Assembly (NCBI RefSeq): GCF_024437745.1
Contig: NZ_JANFNY010000009.1
Location: 17,138-81,137 of the forward strand
Direction: 5' to 3'
DNA: 64,000 nt
Source of the DNA: Roseomonas sp. GC11
GTDB lineage: Bacteria; Pseudomonadota; Alphaproteobacteria; Acetobacterales; Acetobacteraceae
The position numbers and the translations under genes are program-made. This document shows, in pieces, positions 33,504 through 42,516 of this stretch. A model generated the notes under the pieces. It saw only the letters and a program-made list of their open reading frames with translations. It was not told the DNA's origin and did no database searches. The first letter of the stretch is position 1. Each line of letters starts with the position of its first letter.

Positions 33504-36179
33504 ATGCTCAACGAAAAAATCTTCGCCTTATGGGGCAAAGCCACTCCTGGGTCCAAGACAGAAATCTTCTTCCATCCCTTGCTGGCGCACATGCTGGATG
33601 TCGCGGCTGTGGCCTGGGGCCTGCCACATTTGGCTTTGACCGGCATCCCACGGAGTACTCTGGCCTTCTTCGTGGCCCTCCATGATATCGGCAAGGTCTC
33701 GCGCAGTTTTCAGGCGCTGGCGCCGGCCGCATGGCCCACGGCCTTACTCGGCTCCCTGCCAGAGCACCGCGTGGCTGCACCACCACGCCATGATGTGCTC
33801 GGATTGTATTGGCTGGAGTGTGAACTGACTGATCTCCTGGAAGAGCTTTTGCCCAGAAGCGGCGGGTGGCGCAGCCGTGCCGCGCGAGGCCAATTGTGGA
33901 GGGCTCTGGCTGGCCATCATGGGCGTCCGGTTGAGCCCCTGTCCACGGCGCCCGGCCCAGCCATTCTCTGCGAAGACTGCCGGCAGGCCGGGCGCGATCT
34001 CGTACTTGGGCTAAAAGAGTTGTTTAAGCCTGAGCCCTGGATCCTGCCCCTCGGCAGCGACCTGAAGGCCATCAGTTGGCACATCGCTGGCCTGGTGACC
34101 CATGCGGATTGGATCGGTTCGCGCCAAACCTGGTTCCCTTACACCGCGCCTGATGATGTCGCGGACATGCAGACCTATTGGCAGCGCGCCCGCGCGCAGG
34201 CTGACAAGGCGTTGGCGGCCGCAGGTGTCCTTCCTGTTACCATTGCGCCCTCTGGCGGATGGACGCGGCTGTTCCCAGACATTCAGCAGCCTTCTCCTGT
34301 GCAGGCCTGGGCCGACGCCGTGGATCTGCCCGAAGGGCCTTGCCTCGCCGTGATCGAAGACCTCACAGGCAGCGGCAAGACCGAGGCCGCGCTGCTTCTG
34401 GCCCATCGACTAATGGCGGCGGGGCGCGCGGAAGGCCTGTTTGTGGCCCTCCCCACCATGGCAACCGCCAATGCCATGTATGGTCGCATGCAGGATGCGG
34501 CGCCGCGTTTCTTCGAGGCTGGGACTGTCGCGTCGCTGGCGCTGGCCCATGGCAAGGCTGATCTCCAACACGCTTTCCGGGAAACCATCCTGCCCGATCC
34601 CACCTTCTCTACCCCAGCGGCCGATCTGGAACCCGGAGAAGAAACAGCGGAGGTGCAATGCAGCGCCTGGCTGGCGGAGGATCGTCGCAGAGCCTTGCTG
34701 GCCCAGATCGGTGTTGGCACGATCGACCAGGCGCTGCTCGGCGTGCTGCCGGTGCGTCATGCGGCGCTGCGCCTGCGGGGGCTGGCCAGCAAGGTCCTTG
34801 TCATCGACGAAGCCCACGCCTTCGATCCGTACATGGACGAAGAAGTCCTGGCACTGCTGCGCTTCCACGCGGCACTGGGCGGCTCAGCCATCATCCTCTC
34901 TGCCACCCTGCCGCAGAAGAAGCGCACGGCTCTCATTGGCGCCTTCCTGGAAGGGCTTGGGGTCACGCAGCCGCCGGAACTGACTGCGACCGCCTATCCC
35001 CTGGCCACCCTCGCCGGCGCGGCCGGTTTGGTAGAAAAACCGCGTGACGCCCGGCCCGGTCTGGCGCGCGACTTGCCGGTGCGCCGCCTGCCGAATGCCG
35101 GCGCGGCGCTGGCCGCGCTACGGCAGGCGCATGCGGCCGGGGCCGCGGCGGTCTGGATCCGCAACACCGTCGATGACGTGCTCGCGGCAGCCGAAGCACT
35201 GCGCGAGGAAGGCATTGAGCCTCTGGTGTTCCATGCCCGCTTCGCCATGCAGGACCGACTGCTGATCGAGGCGGAGGTGTTGCGCCGCTTTGGCAAATCC
35301 AGTTCTGGCAAGGATCGCCAGGGAATCCTGCTGGCAACGCAGGTGGTGGAGCAAAGCCTGGATCTCGATTTCGATGTGCTGATCTCCGATCTCGCGCCGA
35401 TGGATCTGCTGATCCAGCGCGCGGGGCGGCTATGGCGGCACCGGGACCGCAACGGGCGCCCCGTGCCCTCGCCGGAATTGCTGGTTGTCTCGCCGGATCC
35501 GGTCGAGGCGCCGGCGGCCGACTGGCTGCGGGCCGCCCTGCCGGGAACCGCCGCAGTGTATCATGACCCGGCCTTGCTGTGGCGGGGCGCGCGGGCCTTG
35601 TTCCAGCGGGGCCAAATCTGCGCGCCGGAAGCATTGCGATCCCTCATCGAGGCGGCGGCCGAAGGCGAAACGCCGCCACATCTGGCGGCGGCTGCGGACA
35701 AGGCCTTCGGAGAGGATCGCGCCGCAGGCGGCCAAGCCCGGCAGCAGGTGCTGCGTTGGGCGGAGGGCTATACCACGACCTCCGGGGACTGGCGGCCGGA
35801 TACCGTCACCCCAACCCGCAAGCAGGATGATCCACGCGTAACCCTGCGGCTGGCGGTGCTTCGCCAGGGCAGCCTCACCCCTTATGCGGAAGCGGAGGAG
35901 ATACGCCAAGCCTGGTCCCTGTCGGAGATCAGCGTCTCGCGCCGCAGGGTCGTGGCATGCCCTGTTCCGGCAGGATTGGAGGTGCAGGCCCGGGCCGCGC
36001 GGGCGGGTTGGGGCAAGTGGCTGAGCGAGGCGCCGGATGTGCTGCTGGCTATTCTGGAGCCGGAGCCTGAGAGGATGGGATACCGGCTGGCCGTGCAGGC
36101 CCATGGTGGCGAGGAGGCGGTGTTGCGCTATGATGCCCGCCAGGGGCTGATCCTGCCCCGACCCGCTTCGGCGGGATGA
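33504..36179 (+). CDS. cas3: CRISPR-associated nuclease/helicase Cas3, type I-E
   Basis: 891 residues from the ATG at 33504 (an upstream frame extends to 33339 but crosses an AT-rich region and has no SD). N-terminal HD nuclease: His24, and HDIGK with His60-Asp61, plus other metal ligands further on. SF2 helicase: TGSGKT (Walker A, near 288-293), VLVIDEAHAFDPY (DEAH, near 435), LSATLPQ (III), and IQRAGRLWRHRD (VI, near 636). The C-terminal domain follows. Cas3 unwinds and degrades target DNA when recruited by Cascade. It is followed by an unusual 380-bp gap with a diverged CRISPR repeat before cse1. Confidence 0.96.
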   Translation: MLNEKIFALWGKATPGSKTEIFFHPLLAHMLDVAAVAWGLPHLALTGIPRSTLAFFVALHDIGKVSRSFQALAPAAWPTALLGSLPEHRVAAPPRHDVLGLYWLECELTDLLEELLPRSGGWRSRAARGQLWRALAGHHGRPVEPLSTAPGPAILCEDCRQAGRDLVLGLKELFKPEPWILPLGSDLKAISWHIAGLVTHADWIGSRQTWFPYTAPDDVADMQTYWQRARAQADKALAAAGVLPVTIAPSGGWTRLFPDIQQPSPVQAWADAVDLPEGPCLAVIEDLTGSGKTEAALLLAHRLMAAGRAEGLFVALPTMATANAMYGRMQDAAPRFFEAGTVASLALAHGKADLQHAFRETILPDPTFSTPAADLEPGEETAEVQCSAWLAEDRRRALLAQIGVGTIDQALLGVLPVRHAALRLRGLASKVLVIDEAHAFDPYMDEEVLALLRFHAALGGSAIILSATLPQKKRTALIGAFLEGLGVTQPPELTATAYPLATLAGAAGLVEKPRDARPGLARDLPVRRLPNAGAALAALRQAHAAGAAAVWIRNTVDDVLAAAEALREEGIEPLVFHARFAMQDRLLIEAEVLRRFGKSSSGKDRQGILLATQVVEQSLDLDFDVLISDLAPMDLLIQRAGRLWRHRDRNGRPVPSPELLVVSPDPVEAPAADWLRAALPGTAAVYHDPALLWRGARALFQRGQICAPEALRSLIEAAAEGETPPHLAAAADKAFGEDRAAGGQARQQVLRWAEGYTTTSGDWRPDTVTPTRKQDDPRVTLRLAVLRQGSLTPYAEAEEIRQAWSLSEISVSRRRVVACPVPAGLEVQARAARAGWGKWLSEAPDVLLAILEPEPERMGYRLAVQAHGGEEAVLRYDARQGLILPRPASAG

Positions 36180-36186
36180 ACCGGCA

Positions 36187-36203
36187 TTAGGCCTTCGGCC
36201 TAA
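36187..36203 (+). terminator. Hairpin after cas3 (TTAGGCC-TTC-GGCCTAA)
   Basis: Perfect 7-bp stem with a 3-nt loop, 8 nt after the cas3 stop. It is not followed by a U-run, so it may be a weak terminator or part of a larger fold. Its right arm, GGCCTAAA (36197-36204), is also complementary to TTTAGGCC at 36282-36289, which would enclose the diverged CRISPR repeat unit. Confidence 0.5.
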
Positions 36204-36216
36204 ACAAGGTATTGTC

Positions 36217-36289
36217 GTGTTCCCCGCACGCGCGGGGATTTCGCCCACCATCCTGCATAGGAGCAGGAAGCATCGCAACTCTTTAGGCC
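36217..36289 (+). ncRNA. Candidate crRNA-like RNA: solitary diverged CRISPR repeat plus pseudo-spacer
   Basis: Positions 36217-36245 match the array repeat at 23 of 29 positions and in the same orientation. The Cas6e hairpin stem (TCCCCGC / GCGGGGA) is fully conserved; the loop changes from AGGC to ACGC, and the 8-nt 3' handle from ATGAACCG to ATTTCGCC. It is followed by an unrelated stretch (from 36246) holding its own small hairpin, TCCTGC (36251-36256) and GCAGGA (36263-36268), and then a Rho-independent terminator. The unit is bracketed by GGCCTAAA (36197-36204) and TTTAGGCC (36282-36289). Loss of handle identity with full stem conservation is what a specialised crRNA-like RNA could look like (CreR/CreA concept). 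A dead relic of a second array is the alternative. Confidence 0.5.
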
Positions 36290-36293
36290 AAAT

Positions 36294-36324
36294 CCGAAGG
36301 CATTCGGCCTTCGGCCAAATTTTT
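36294..36324 (+). terminator. Rho-independent terminator after the diverged repeat
   Basis: Stem CCGAAGGC / GCCTTCGG (8 bp perfect, loop ATTCG at 36302-36306) followed by CCAAA and TTTTT (36320-36324). It would end transcription reading through cas3 and the diverged repeat, and separate it from the cse1 operon, so the cse1 genes probably need their own promoter. Confidence 0.7.
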
Positions 36325-36325
36325 C

Positions 36326-36354
36326 TTGAATGCACGCTCTTGGTTGGTTACGAA
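36326..36354 (+). promoter_or_regulatory. Possible promoter of the cse1 operon
   Basis: TTGAAT at 36326-36331 and TACGAA at 36349-36354, 17 bp apart, give a weak sigma-70-like pair just after the terminator. Downstream, the perfect palindrome GGGCGCCC occurs twice (36363-36370 and 36390-36397, 27 bp apart), as if two copies of a regulator site flank the early transcribed region. Evidence is pattern only. Confidence 0.35.
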
Positions 36355-36413
36355 ATGGCTACGGGCGCCCGACCGGCTAGGAATCGATAGGGCGCCCGCA
36401 ACAGATTGCCAGA

Positions 36414-36453
36414 AAGGAAACGAAGCATGTGAGTCATGCTCCGCATAAGATGA
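36414..36453 (+). other. Strong SD followed by start-stop and five-codon ORF with rare codons
   Basis: AAGGAAA (36414-36420) lies 6 nt before ATG-TGA (36427-36432), and a second ATG begins the ORF M-L-R-I-R at 36436-36453 (codons ATG CTC CGC ATA AGA TGA). ATA and AGA should be rare in this GC-rich genome. The repeat AGCATG-TGAGT-CATGCT (36425-36441) folds over the start-stop. Just after, CCGAGG-N6-CCTCGG (36458-36475) can form a second hairpin. This could be a regulatory leader peptide or the toxin-like RNA expected in CreTA modules (minimal ORF using rare codons). It may equally be chance. Confidence 0.35.
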
Positions 36454-36559
36454 ATGACCGAGGTCGACGCCTCGGCATTCCCTGGGGCGCTGTTCCAGCA
36501 GTGCCCTCCTCTTTTTAAGCCTCCCTCCGCATGTCTGTCCACATGCTTAGGAGCTACCC

Positions 36560-38164
36560 ATGTCGCTCAATCTTGTGCGCGACCCGTGGATCCCTGCGCG
36601 CTGTCGTTCCGGATCAAAACTGATCCGCCCCGCACAAATCACGGAATGCCACGCAACAGACCCTATCCTCGCCTTTGACTGGCCCCGTGCCGATTTCCGC
36701 ATCGCCTCACATGAATTGCTGATCGGCCTTCTGGCCGTGGCCTGCCCGCCGGCTTCAGAAGATGCCTGGGCCGATGCGATGGAGACGCCGCCCACACCGG
36801 AGGAACTCGATGCGGCCTTCGCACCGCTCGCCCATGCCTTCGATCTGGATGGCCCCGGCCCGCGTTTTCTCCAGGACCTGGAGGATCTCGCCGCGGATCA
36901 TGAACCGATCGAACGTCTGCTGATCGAGGCACCCGGCGACAGCACGGTGAAAAAGAACACCGATCTGCTGGTTCACCGTGGTTTGGCCGCGCGCCTGTCA
37001 CGGGCCACGGCGGCCATCACGCTCTATACCTTCCAGAACTGGGCGCCAGCGGGCGGCGCGGGCAACCGTACTGGCCTGCGGGGCGGTGGCCCCATGGTCA
37101 CGCTCGTCCTGCCGAATGACGCGCCCACCCTTTGGCAAGTGCTCTGGGCCAATACCCCCTGCGGTGCGAAGCCCGCGGCGGCCGACCTGCCGCGGATCTT
37201 CCCCTGGCTGGCGCCCACCCTCACCTCCGAGGGCAACCGCACCGTCACGCCCGGCCCGGACGCGCATCCGCTACAATGCTGGTGGGGCATGCCACGCCGC
37301 ATCCGCCTTGATTTCGAGGCCAGCCCCGGCACCTGCGACCTGACCGGCCAGCCGGACGACATCATCGTGTCGGGCTGGCGACAACGCCCGCGTGGTGCGA
37401 ATTATGCCTTCTGGGGCAAGGAACATCCTTTGACGCCGCAATACCGCGTCAAGCCCGGCAGTGAGATTCTGCCCGTGCATCCGCAGCCGGGAGGGATCGG
37501 CTATCGCCACTGGCTCGGGCTGGTGGCCAATACACGGGATGATCTGCGCTATCCCGCGCCCACGGTCGCCATCTGGCGACGGGATCGCGCAGAGGGCCGC
37601 GCCATTTGGGCATCCCATACGCGCCTGCTCGTCGCCGGCTACGACATGGACAATATGAAGGCGCGCGGTTTCGTCGAGGCAGAGATGCCGCTGCACCACG
37701 CGCCGAACCGCAACGCGCAGGAAGATCTGGCCTATCAACTGATCGACAGCGCCGACACGGTGGCCCAGGCGCTGCGCCAGGCGGTACGGGGTGCGCTGTT
37801 TAGCCAGGGCGCGACGGTGAAGCTCGATGCCGAACTCTTCGCCACCCTGCGGGAACGCTTCTGGGCGGCGACAGAGCCGGGTTTCTACCGTCTGCTCGGC
37901 GATCAGGCGGCCGGTCAGGCGGTGGATCTACAAACCTGGCTGGCCCTGCTGCGAGACACGGCCATGCGCCTGTTCCAGGAGGCTGCGCCGCTCGATCCCC
38001 TGAGTGGTGCGACCCAGGCGCAGCGGATCACCCAAGCGCAGCGCATCCTCGCCTTCACCCTGCGCGGCTATGGCAAGGCCGGAGGGGAATTGTTCGGTCG
38101 TCTTGATCTGCCACTGCCGGAAGGCGCTGGCAAAGCCAAAGGCAAACGAGGGAAAGCCGCATGA
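36560..38164 (+). CDS. casA: Cascade subunit Cse1 (CasA, Cas8e)
   Basis: 534 residues; SD AGGAG 8 nt before ATG. Cse1 is the large subunit that recognises the PAM and helps recruit Cas3. Start MSLNLVRDPWIPARCRSGSK is typical for the family; the middle contains VKKNTDLLVHRG and TLYTFQNWAPAGGAGNRTGL, close to the region that contacts the PAM, and CDLTGQPDDIIVSGWRQRPR. Slightly longer than the E. coli protein (502). It opens the interference operon; the 3' end overlaps cse2 as ATGA. Confidence 0.95.
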   Translation: MSLNLVRDPWIPARCRSGSKLIRPAQITECHATDPILAFDWPRADFRIASHELLIGLLAVACPPASEDAWADAMETPPTPEELDAAFAPLAHAFDLDGPGPRFLQDLEDLAADHEPIERLLIEAPGDSTVKKNTDLLVHRGLAARLSRATAAITLYTFQNWAPAGGAGNRTGLRGGGPMVTLVLPNDAPTLWQVLWANTPCGAKPAAADLPRIFPWLAPTLTSEGNRTVTPGPDAHPLQCWWGMPRRIRLDFEASPGTCDLTGQPDDIIVSGWRQRPRGANYAFWGKEHPLTPQYRVKPGSEILPVHPQPGGIGYRHWLGLVANTRDDLRYPAPTVAIWRRDRAEGRAIWASHTRLLVAGYDMDNMKARGFVEAEMPLHHAPNRNAQEDLAYQLIDSADTVAQALRQAVRGALFSQGATVKLDAELFATLRERFWAATEPGFYRLLGDQAAGQAVDLQTWLALLRDTAMRLFQEAAPLDPLSGATQAQRITQAQRILAFTLRGYGKAGGELFGRLDLPLPEGAGKAKGKRGKAA

Positions 38165-38682
38165 GCCTCTCACCCGATGCCGCCGCCGCATGGTGGCAGG
38201 ATCTCCAGGGCGGCGACCGCGGCCCGCGCGGCAAGGATCGTGCCGCCCTCGCCCGCCTGCGCCGCTGCGCCCGCGTAGCCGAAGCGATGCAGGAGCAGGC
38301 CGTCTTCGATCTCTTCCGCCGCTGCGGCGGGCGGTCGCCGGAGGATCTGCCAAAAGTCGCGCTCGTCGCCGCCGTGCTCAGCCATGCACGGGAGAACAGC
38401 GCACCGGAATGGGTGGCACGCACCATCGGGCCGGAGAGCCCGGACAAGCCAGAGAGTGCCCGCATGAAGCCGCTGCGCTTCCGCCGCCTGATGGAGGCCG
38501 AAGCACCGGATGAATTGCTGACGGGCTTCCGCCGGCTGCTCGCTCTGACCGGGGGAAAGGCCAACATCCGCGACCTCGCCTGTGCCCTGTTCTTCTGGTC
38601 TGAAAAGACCCGCATCACCTGGACCTACCGTTATTGGAACGCCGAGGCGCCGCAAGCCACGGCCAAGGAAACCGCAGCATGA
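38161..38682 (+). CDS. casB: Cascade small subunit Cse2 (CasB)
   Basis: 173 residues, helical, forming the dimeric inner belly of Cascade that stabilises the displaced strand. Recognised by AAWWQDLQGGDRGPRGKDRA at the start and KPLRFRRLMEAEAPDELLTG in the middle, the latter with the conserved Arg-rich RFRRL. Size and order (cse1-cse2-cas7) match type I-E. It overlaps both neighbours by 4 bp. Confidence 0.93.
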   Translation: MSLSPDAAAAWWQDLQGGDRGPRGKDRAALARLRRCARVAEAMQEQAVFDLFRRCGGRSPEDLPKVALVAAVLSHARENSAPEWVARTIGPESPDKPESARMKPLRFRRLMEAEAPDELLTGFRRLLALTGGKANIRDLACALFFWSEKTRITWTYRYWNAEAPQATAKETAA

Positions 38683-39710
38683 GCCGCTTCATCCAGCTTC
38701 ACCTGCTGACTTTCTTCCCGCCCGCCAACCTGAACCGCGACGACACCGGCCGCCCCAAGACAGCGGTGGTGGGCGGCGTGACGCGGCTGCGCCTCTCCTC
38801 CCAGGCGCTGAAGCGCGCCTGGCGCACCTCGCCGGTCTTCGCGGCGGCCCTGGCCGGCCATATGGGCCAGCGCACCCAGCGCTTCGGCGAGGAGATCCTG
38901 CACCACTTGCTCGCCAATGGCATGGCCGAGGACAAGGCGCTGGCGACGGCGCGCGAGATCGCCGGCGTCTTCGGCAAGATCAAGTCAGAAGGCGCCCAGA
39001 TCGAGCAGCTTGCCTTCATCGCACCGGAAGAAAAGGCCGCCGCCCTGGCGCTGGCGGACAAGGTGCTGGCCGGCGAGAAAATCGATGCCAAGAAGGCCGA
39101 CCTTCTGCGGCGTGTCGATACGGCCGCCGATATCGCCATGTTCGGCCGCATGCTGGCGGACGACCCCGATTATAATCGTGAGGCGGCCGTCCAGGTCGCG
39201 CATGCCATCACCACCCACAAGGTCGTGGTCGAGGATGACTACTACACCGCCGTCGATGACCTGAAGACGAGCGCCGATGATGCTGGCGCCGGCTTCCTGG
39301 GCGAGGCGGCCTTCGGCTCGGGCGTGTTCTACCTCTATCTCTGCATCGACCGCACCCTTCTGGTCAAAAATCTTGGCGGCGACAGCGATTTGGCCAAGAC
39401 GGCGATCCGCGCCCTGGTCGAGGCCGCGGCCACTACGGCGCCGCGCGGCAAGCAGAACAGCTTCGCCGCCCATGGCCGCGCCGGCTATATCCTGGCCGAG
39501 AAGGGCGACCGCCAGCCGCGCACCCTGGCCGGCGCCTTCGCCCGCCCGGTGAAGGATGAAGATCTGCTGGGCGTCTCAGTCGCCGCCTTGCACGATTTCC
39601 GCACAGCCATCGACAAGGCCTATCACGGCGGCAGCGCCGAGCCTTGCAAGGTCCTCCATGTCGGCGTCGAGGGCGACCTGCCCACCATTCTGGACTTCGT
39701 GGGCGACTGA
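38679..39710 (+). CDS. casC: Cascade backbone subunit Cas7e (CasC)
   Basis: 343 residues from the ATG at 38679, chosen for the ATGA overlap with cse2. Begins SRFIQLHLLTFFPPANLNRD then TGRPKTAVVGGVTRLRLSSQ and ALKRAWRTSPVF, the conserved crRNA-binding start of Cas7e. The C-terminus has KVLHVGVEGDLPTILDFVGD. Six copies form the crRNA backbone of Cascade. Followed 2 nt later by cas5e. Confidence 0.95.
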   Translation: MSRFIQLHLLTFFPPANLNRDDTGRPKTAVVGGVTRLRLSSQALKRAWRTSPVFAAALAGHMGQRTQRFGEEILHHLLANGMAEDKALATAREIAGVFGKIKSEGAQIEQLAFIAPEEKAAALALADKVLAGEKIDAKKADLLRRVDTAADIAMFGRMLADDPDYNREAAVQVAHAITTHKVVVEDDYYTAVDDLKTSADDAGAGFLGEAAFGSGVFYLYLCIDRTLLVKNLGGDSDLAKTAIRALVEAAATTAPRGKQNSFAAHGRAGYILAEKGDRQPRTLAGAFARPVKDEDLLGVSVAALHDFRTAIDKAYHGGSAEPCKVLHVGVEGDLPTILDFVGD

Positions 39711-39712
39711 TC

Positions 39713-40462
39713 ATGTCCCCTCCCTTCCTGACCTTCGCGCTTGTCGCGCCCATGGCGTCCTTCGGGGCGCCAGCGGTGGGCGAGCGGCGGGAGAGCTGGA
39801 GCCGGCCCGGCCGCTCGGCCATCCTCGGCCTGGTCGGCGCCTGCCTCGGCCTGGAGCGCGAGGATGACGCCGCACAGGCCACGCTCGCTGCTGAGTACGG
39901 GCTGGCCCTGCTCTGTGTCTCGGCGGGCACGCCCTTCGCCGATTACCACACGGCTCAGGTGCCCTCCTCCAGCCGCAAGATCCGCCACGCCACGCGCGCG
40001 GCGGAACTCGCCGCGCCCGACCTGAACACCATCCTCTCCCGGCGGGACTACCGGACAGGAACCTGGCACCTAGCCGCGCTCTGGGCGCGAGGCCCGGCGC
40101 CACGCTGGGCCCTTGCCGAGATCGCCGCGGCCATGCAGAGCCCGGCCTTCACGACCTATTTGGGCCGTAAGTCCTGTCCCCTGGGCTTGCCGCTGGCCCC
40201 TCACCTCGACATGCACTCGGCCGATGCGCCCGCGGCCTTGCAGGCCCGCTACGCCGGGGGACCTGAGGCCGCTTTCGCAGCATCGCTGGCACGGATGCAG
40301 GACCGCCCCCTGCTGGTGGCCATGGATGAGGATAGGGCGGCGATGGGCGCCACGCTGCAGCCGGACCGGAGCGAAACGCGGCGCGACCAGCCGCGCCGAC
40401 GCAGTGCCTGGCAATTCGACCTGCGGCGCGAGGTCGTCCTGCGGCTGGAGGAGGGCGCATGA
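39713..40462 (+). CDS. casD: Cascade subunit Cas5e (CasD)
   Basis: 249 residues from the ATG at 39713. Cas5e caps the crRNA 5' handle. Family pattern: ALVAPMASFGAPAVGERRES then WSRPGRSAILGLVGACLGLE and SAGTPFADYHTAQVPSSSRK; the LGRKSCPLGLPLAP segment is the canonical Cas5 glycine motif region. The stop overlaps cas6e by 4 bp. The 5' handle it would hold normally reads ATGAACCG here; the solitary repeat in the cas3-cse1 gap has a different handle. Confidence 0.94.
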   Translation: MSPPFLTFALVAPMASFGAPAVGERRESWSRPGRSAILGLVGACLGLEREDDAAQATLAAEYGLALLCVSAGTPFADYHTAQVPSSSRKIRHATRAAELAAPDLNTILSRRDYRTGTWHLAALWARGPAPRWALAEIAAAMQSPAFTTYLGRKSCPLGLPLAPHLDMHSADAPAALQARYAGGPEAAFAASLARMQDRPLLVAMDEDRAAMGATLQPDRSETRRDQPRRRSAWQFDLRREVVLRLEEGA

Positions 40463-41157
40463 CCACGCTGTTCCTCTCGCGCGCCCGGCTCCGGCAGGAT
40501 GCCTCCGTGGCAGCCCTGGCACGCCTGCTACTACCCGAGGCAAAAGGCGAAAGGGTCGCGGCCGCACATCGCCTCGTCTGGTCGCTCTTTGCCGGCGATC
40601 CCGCGCAGAAGCGCGATTTCCTGTGGCGGGAGGAGGGAGAGGGCCGCTTCATGCTGCTCTCGCCCAGCCGGCCATTGGATCCCCATCCGCTGATGGAGGT
40701 GGAAAGCCAGCCCTATGCGCCGAACCTCGCTGCCGGCGACCGCCTCCACTTCGTGCTGCGCGCCAATCCGGTGATTTCCCGCAGCGAGGCGCCAGGGCAG
40801 CGCGGCAAGCGCCATGACGTGGTGATGGACGCGCTCTATGCCACACCACGCGGCGCACGGGCCGAGGCGCGCTTCGCGGCCCTGCAACGGGCCGGTAGCG
40901 CCTGGCTCGTCCGGCAGGGGCAGGCGCATGGCTTCGAACTGGTGGCGGAGCCGGTGGTGGATGGCTATGAGCGGCTGCGCCTGCCCCGTCCCAACCAGGG
41001 GCTGGACAAGGCCCCCCCGGCGATTTTCGGGGTGATGGATTTCGCGGGCACGCTGCGCGTGACGGATCCGGCCTCCTTCCTGGCCGCGCAGGCGAAAGGC
41101 TTCGGGCGCGCGCGGGGCTTCGGCTTTGGCCTCATGCTGATCCGCCGGGCGGTGTAA
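40459..41157 (+). CDS. casE: CRISPR RNA endonuclease Cas6e (CasE)
   Basis: 232 residues. Cas6e cuts pre-crRNA at the base of the repeat hairpin and stays bound to it. The N-terminal ferredoxin fold has AAAHRLVWSLFAGDPAQKRD, with His35 in the position of the catalytic His of E. coli Cas6e, and DFLWREEGEGRFML. The C-terminal half ends GRARGFGFGLMLIRRAV, the glycine-rich loop found in all Cas6 proteins. Eleven nt separate it from cas1. Confidence 0.95.
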   Translation: MTTLFLSRARLRQDASVAALARLLLPEAKGERVAAAHRLVWSLFAGDPAQKRDFLWREEGEGRFMLLSPSRPLDPHPLMEVESQPYAPNLAAGDRLHFVLRANPVISRSEAPGQRGKRHDVVMDALYATPRGARAEARFAALQRAGSAWLVRQGQAHGFELVAEPVVDGYERLRLPRPNQGLDKAPPAIFGVMDFAGTLRVTDPASFLAAQAKGFGRARGFGFGLMLIRRAV

Positions 41158-41167
41158 GGGCGCGCGC

Positions 41168-42446
<1,279 letters not shown>

Positions 42447-42516
42447 ACAGCGCCTCTGCAGCGGTACGCTCTTTGACAACCGAAAAGAGATTGGATTACA
42501 AGAGTCTCCAGGAAGA
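42447..42516 (+). promoter_or_regulatory. CRISPR leader with promoter
   Basis: Short AT-richer leader between cas2 and the first repeat. TTGACA at 42473-42478 and TTACAA at 42496-42501 (17-bp spacing) form a plausible promoter that would start transcripts about 8-10 nt before the first repeat. Adaptation normally adds spacers at this leader end. No obvious IHF consensus was recognised. Confidence 0.65.

Noticed and set aside
36454..36678. 74-codon ORF overlapping the cse1 start
   Set aside because: Overlaps the confident cse1 start with its own SD and shows no protein-like pattern; only the five-codon ORF before it is discussed.
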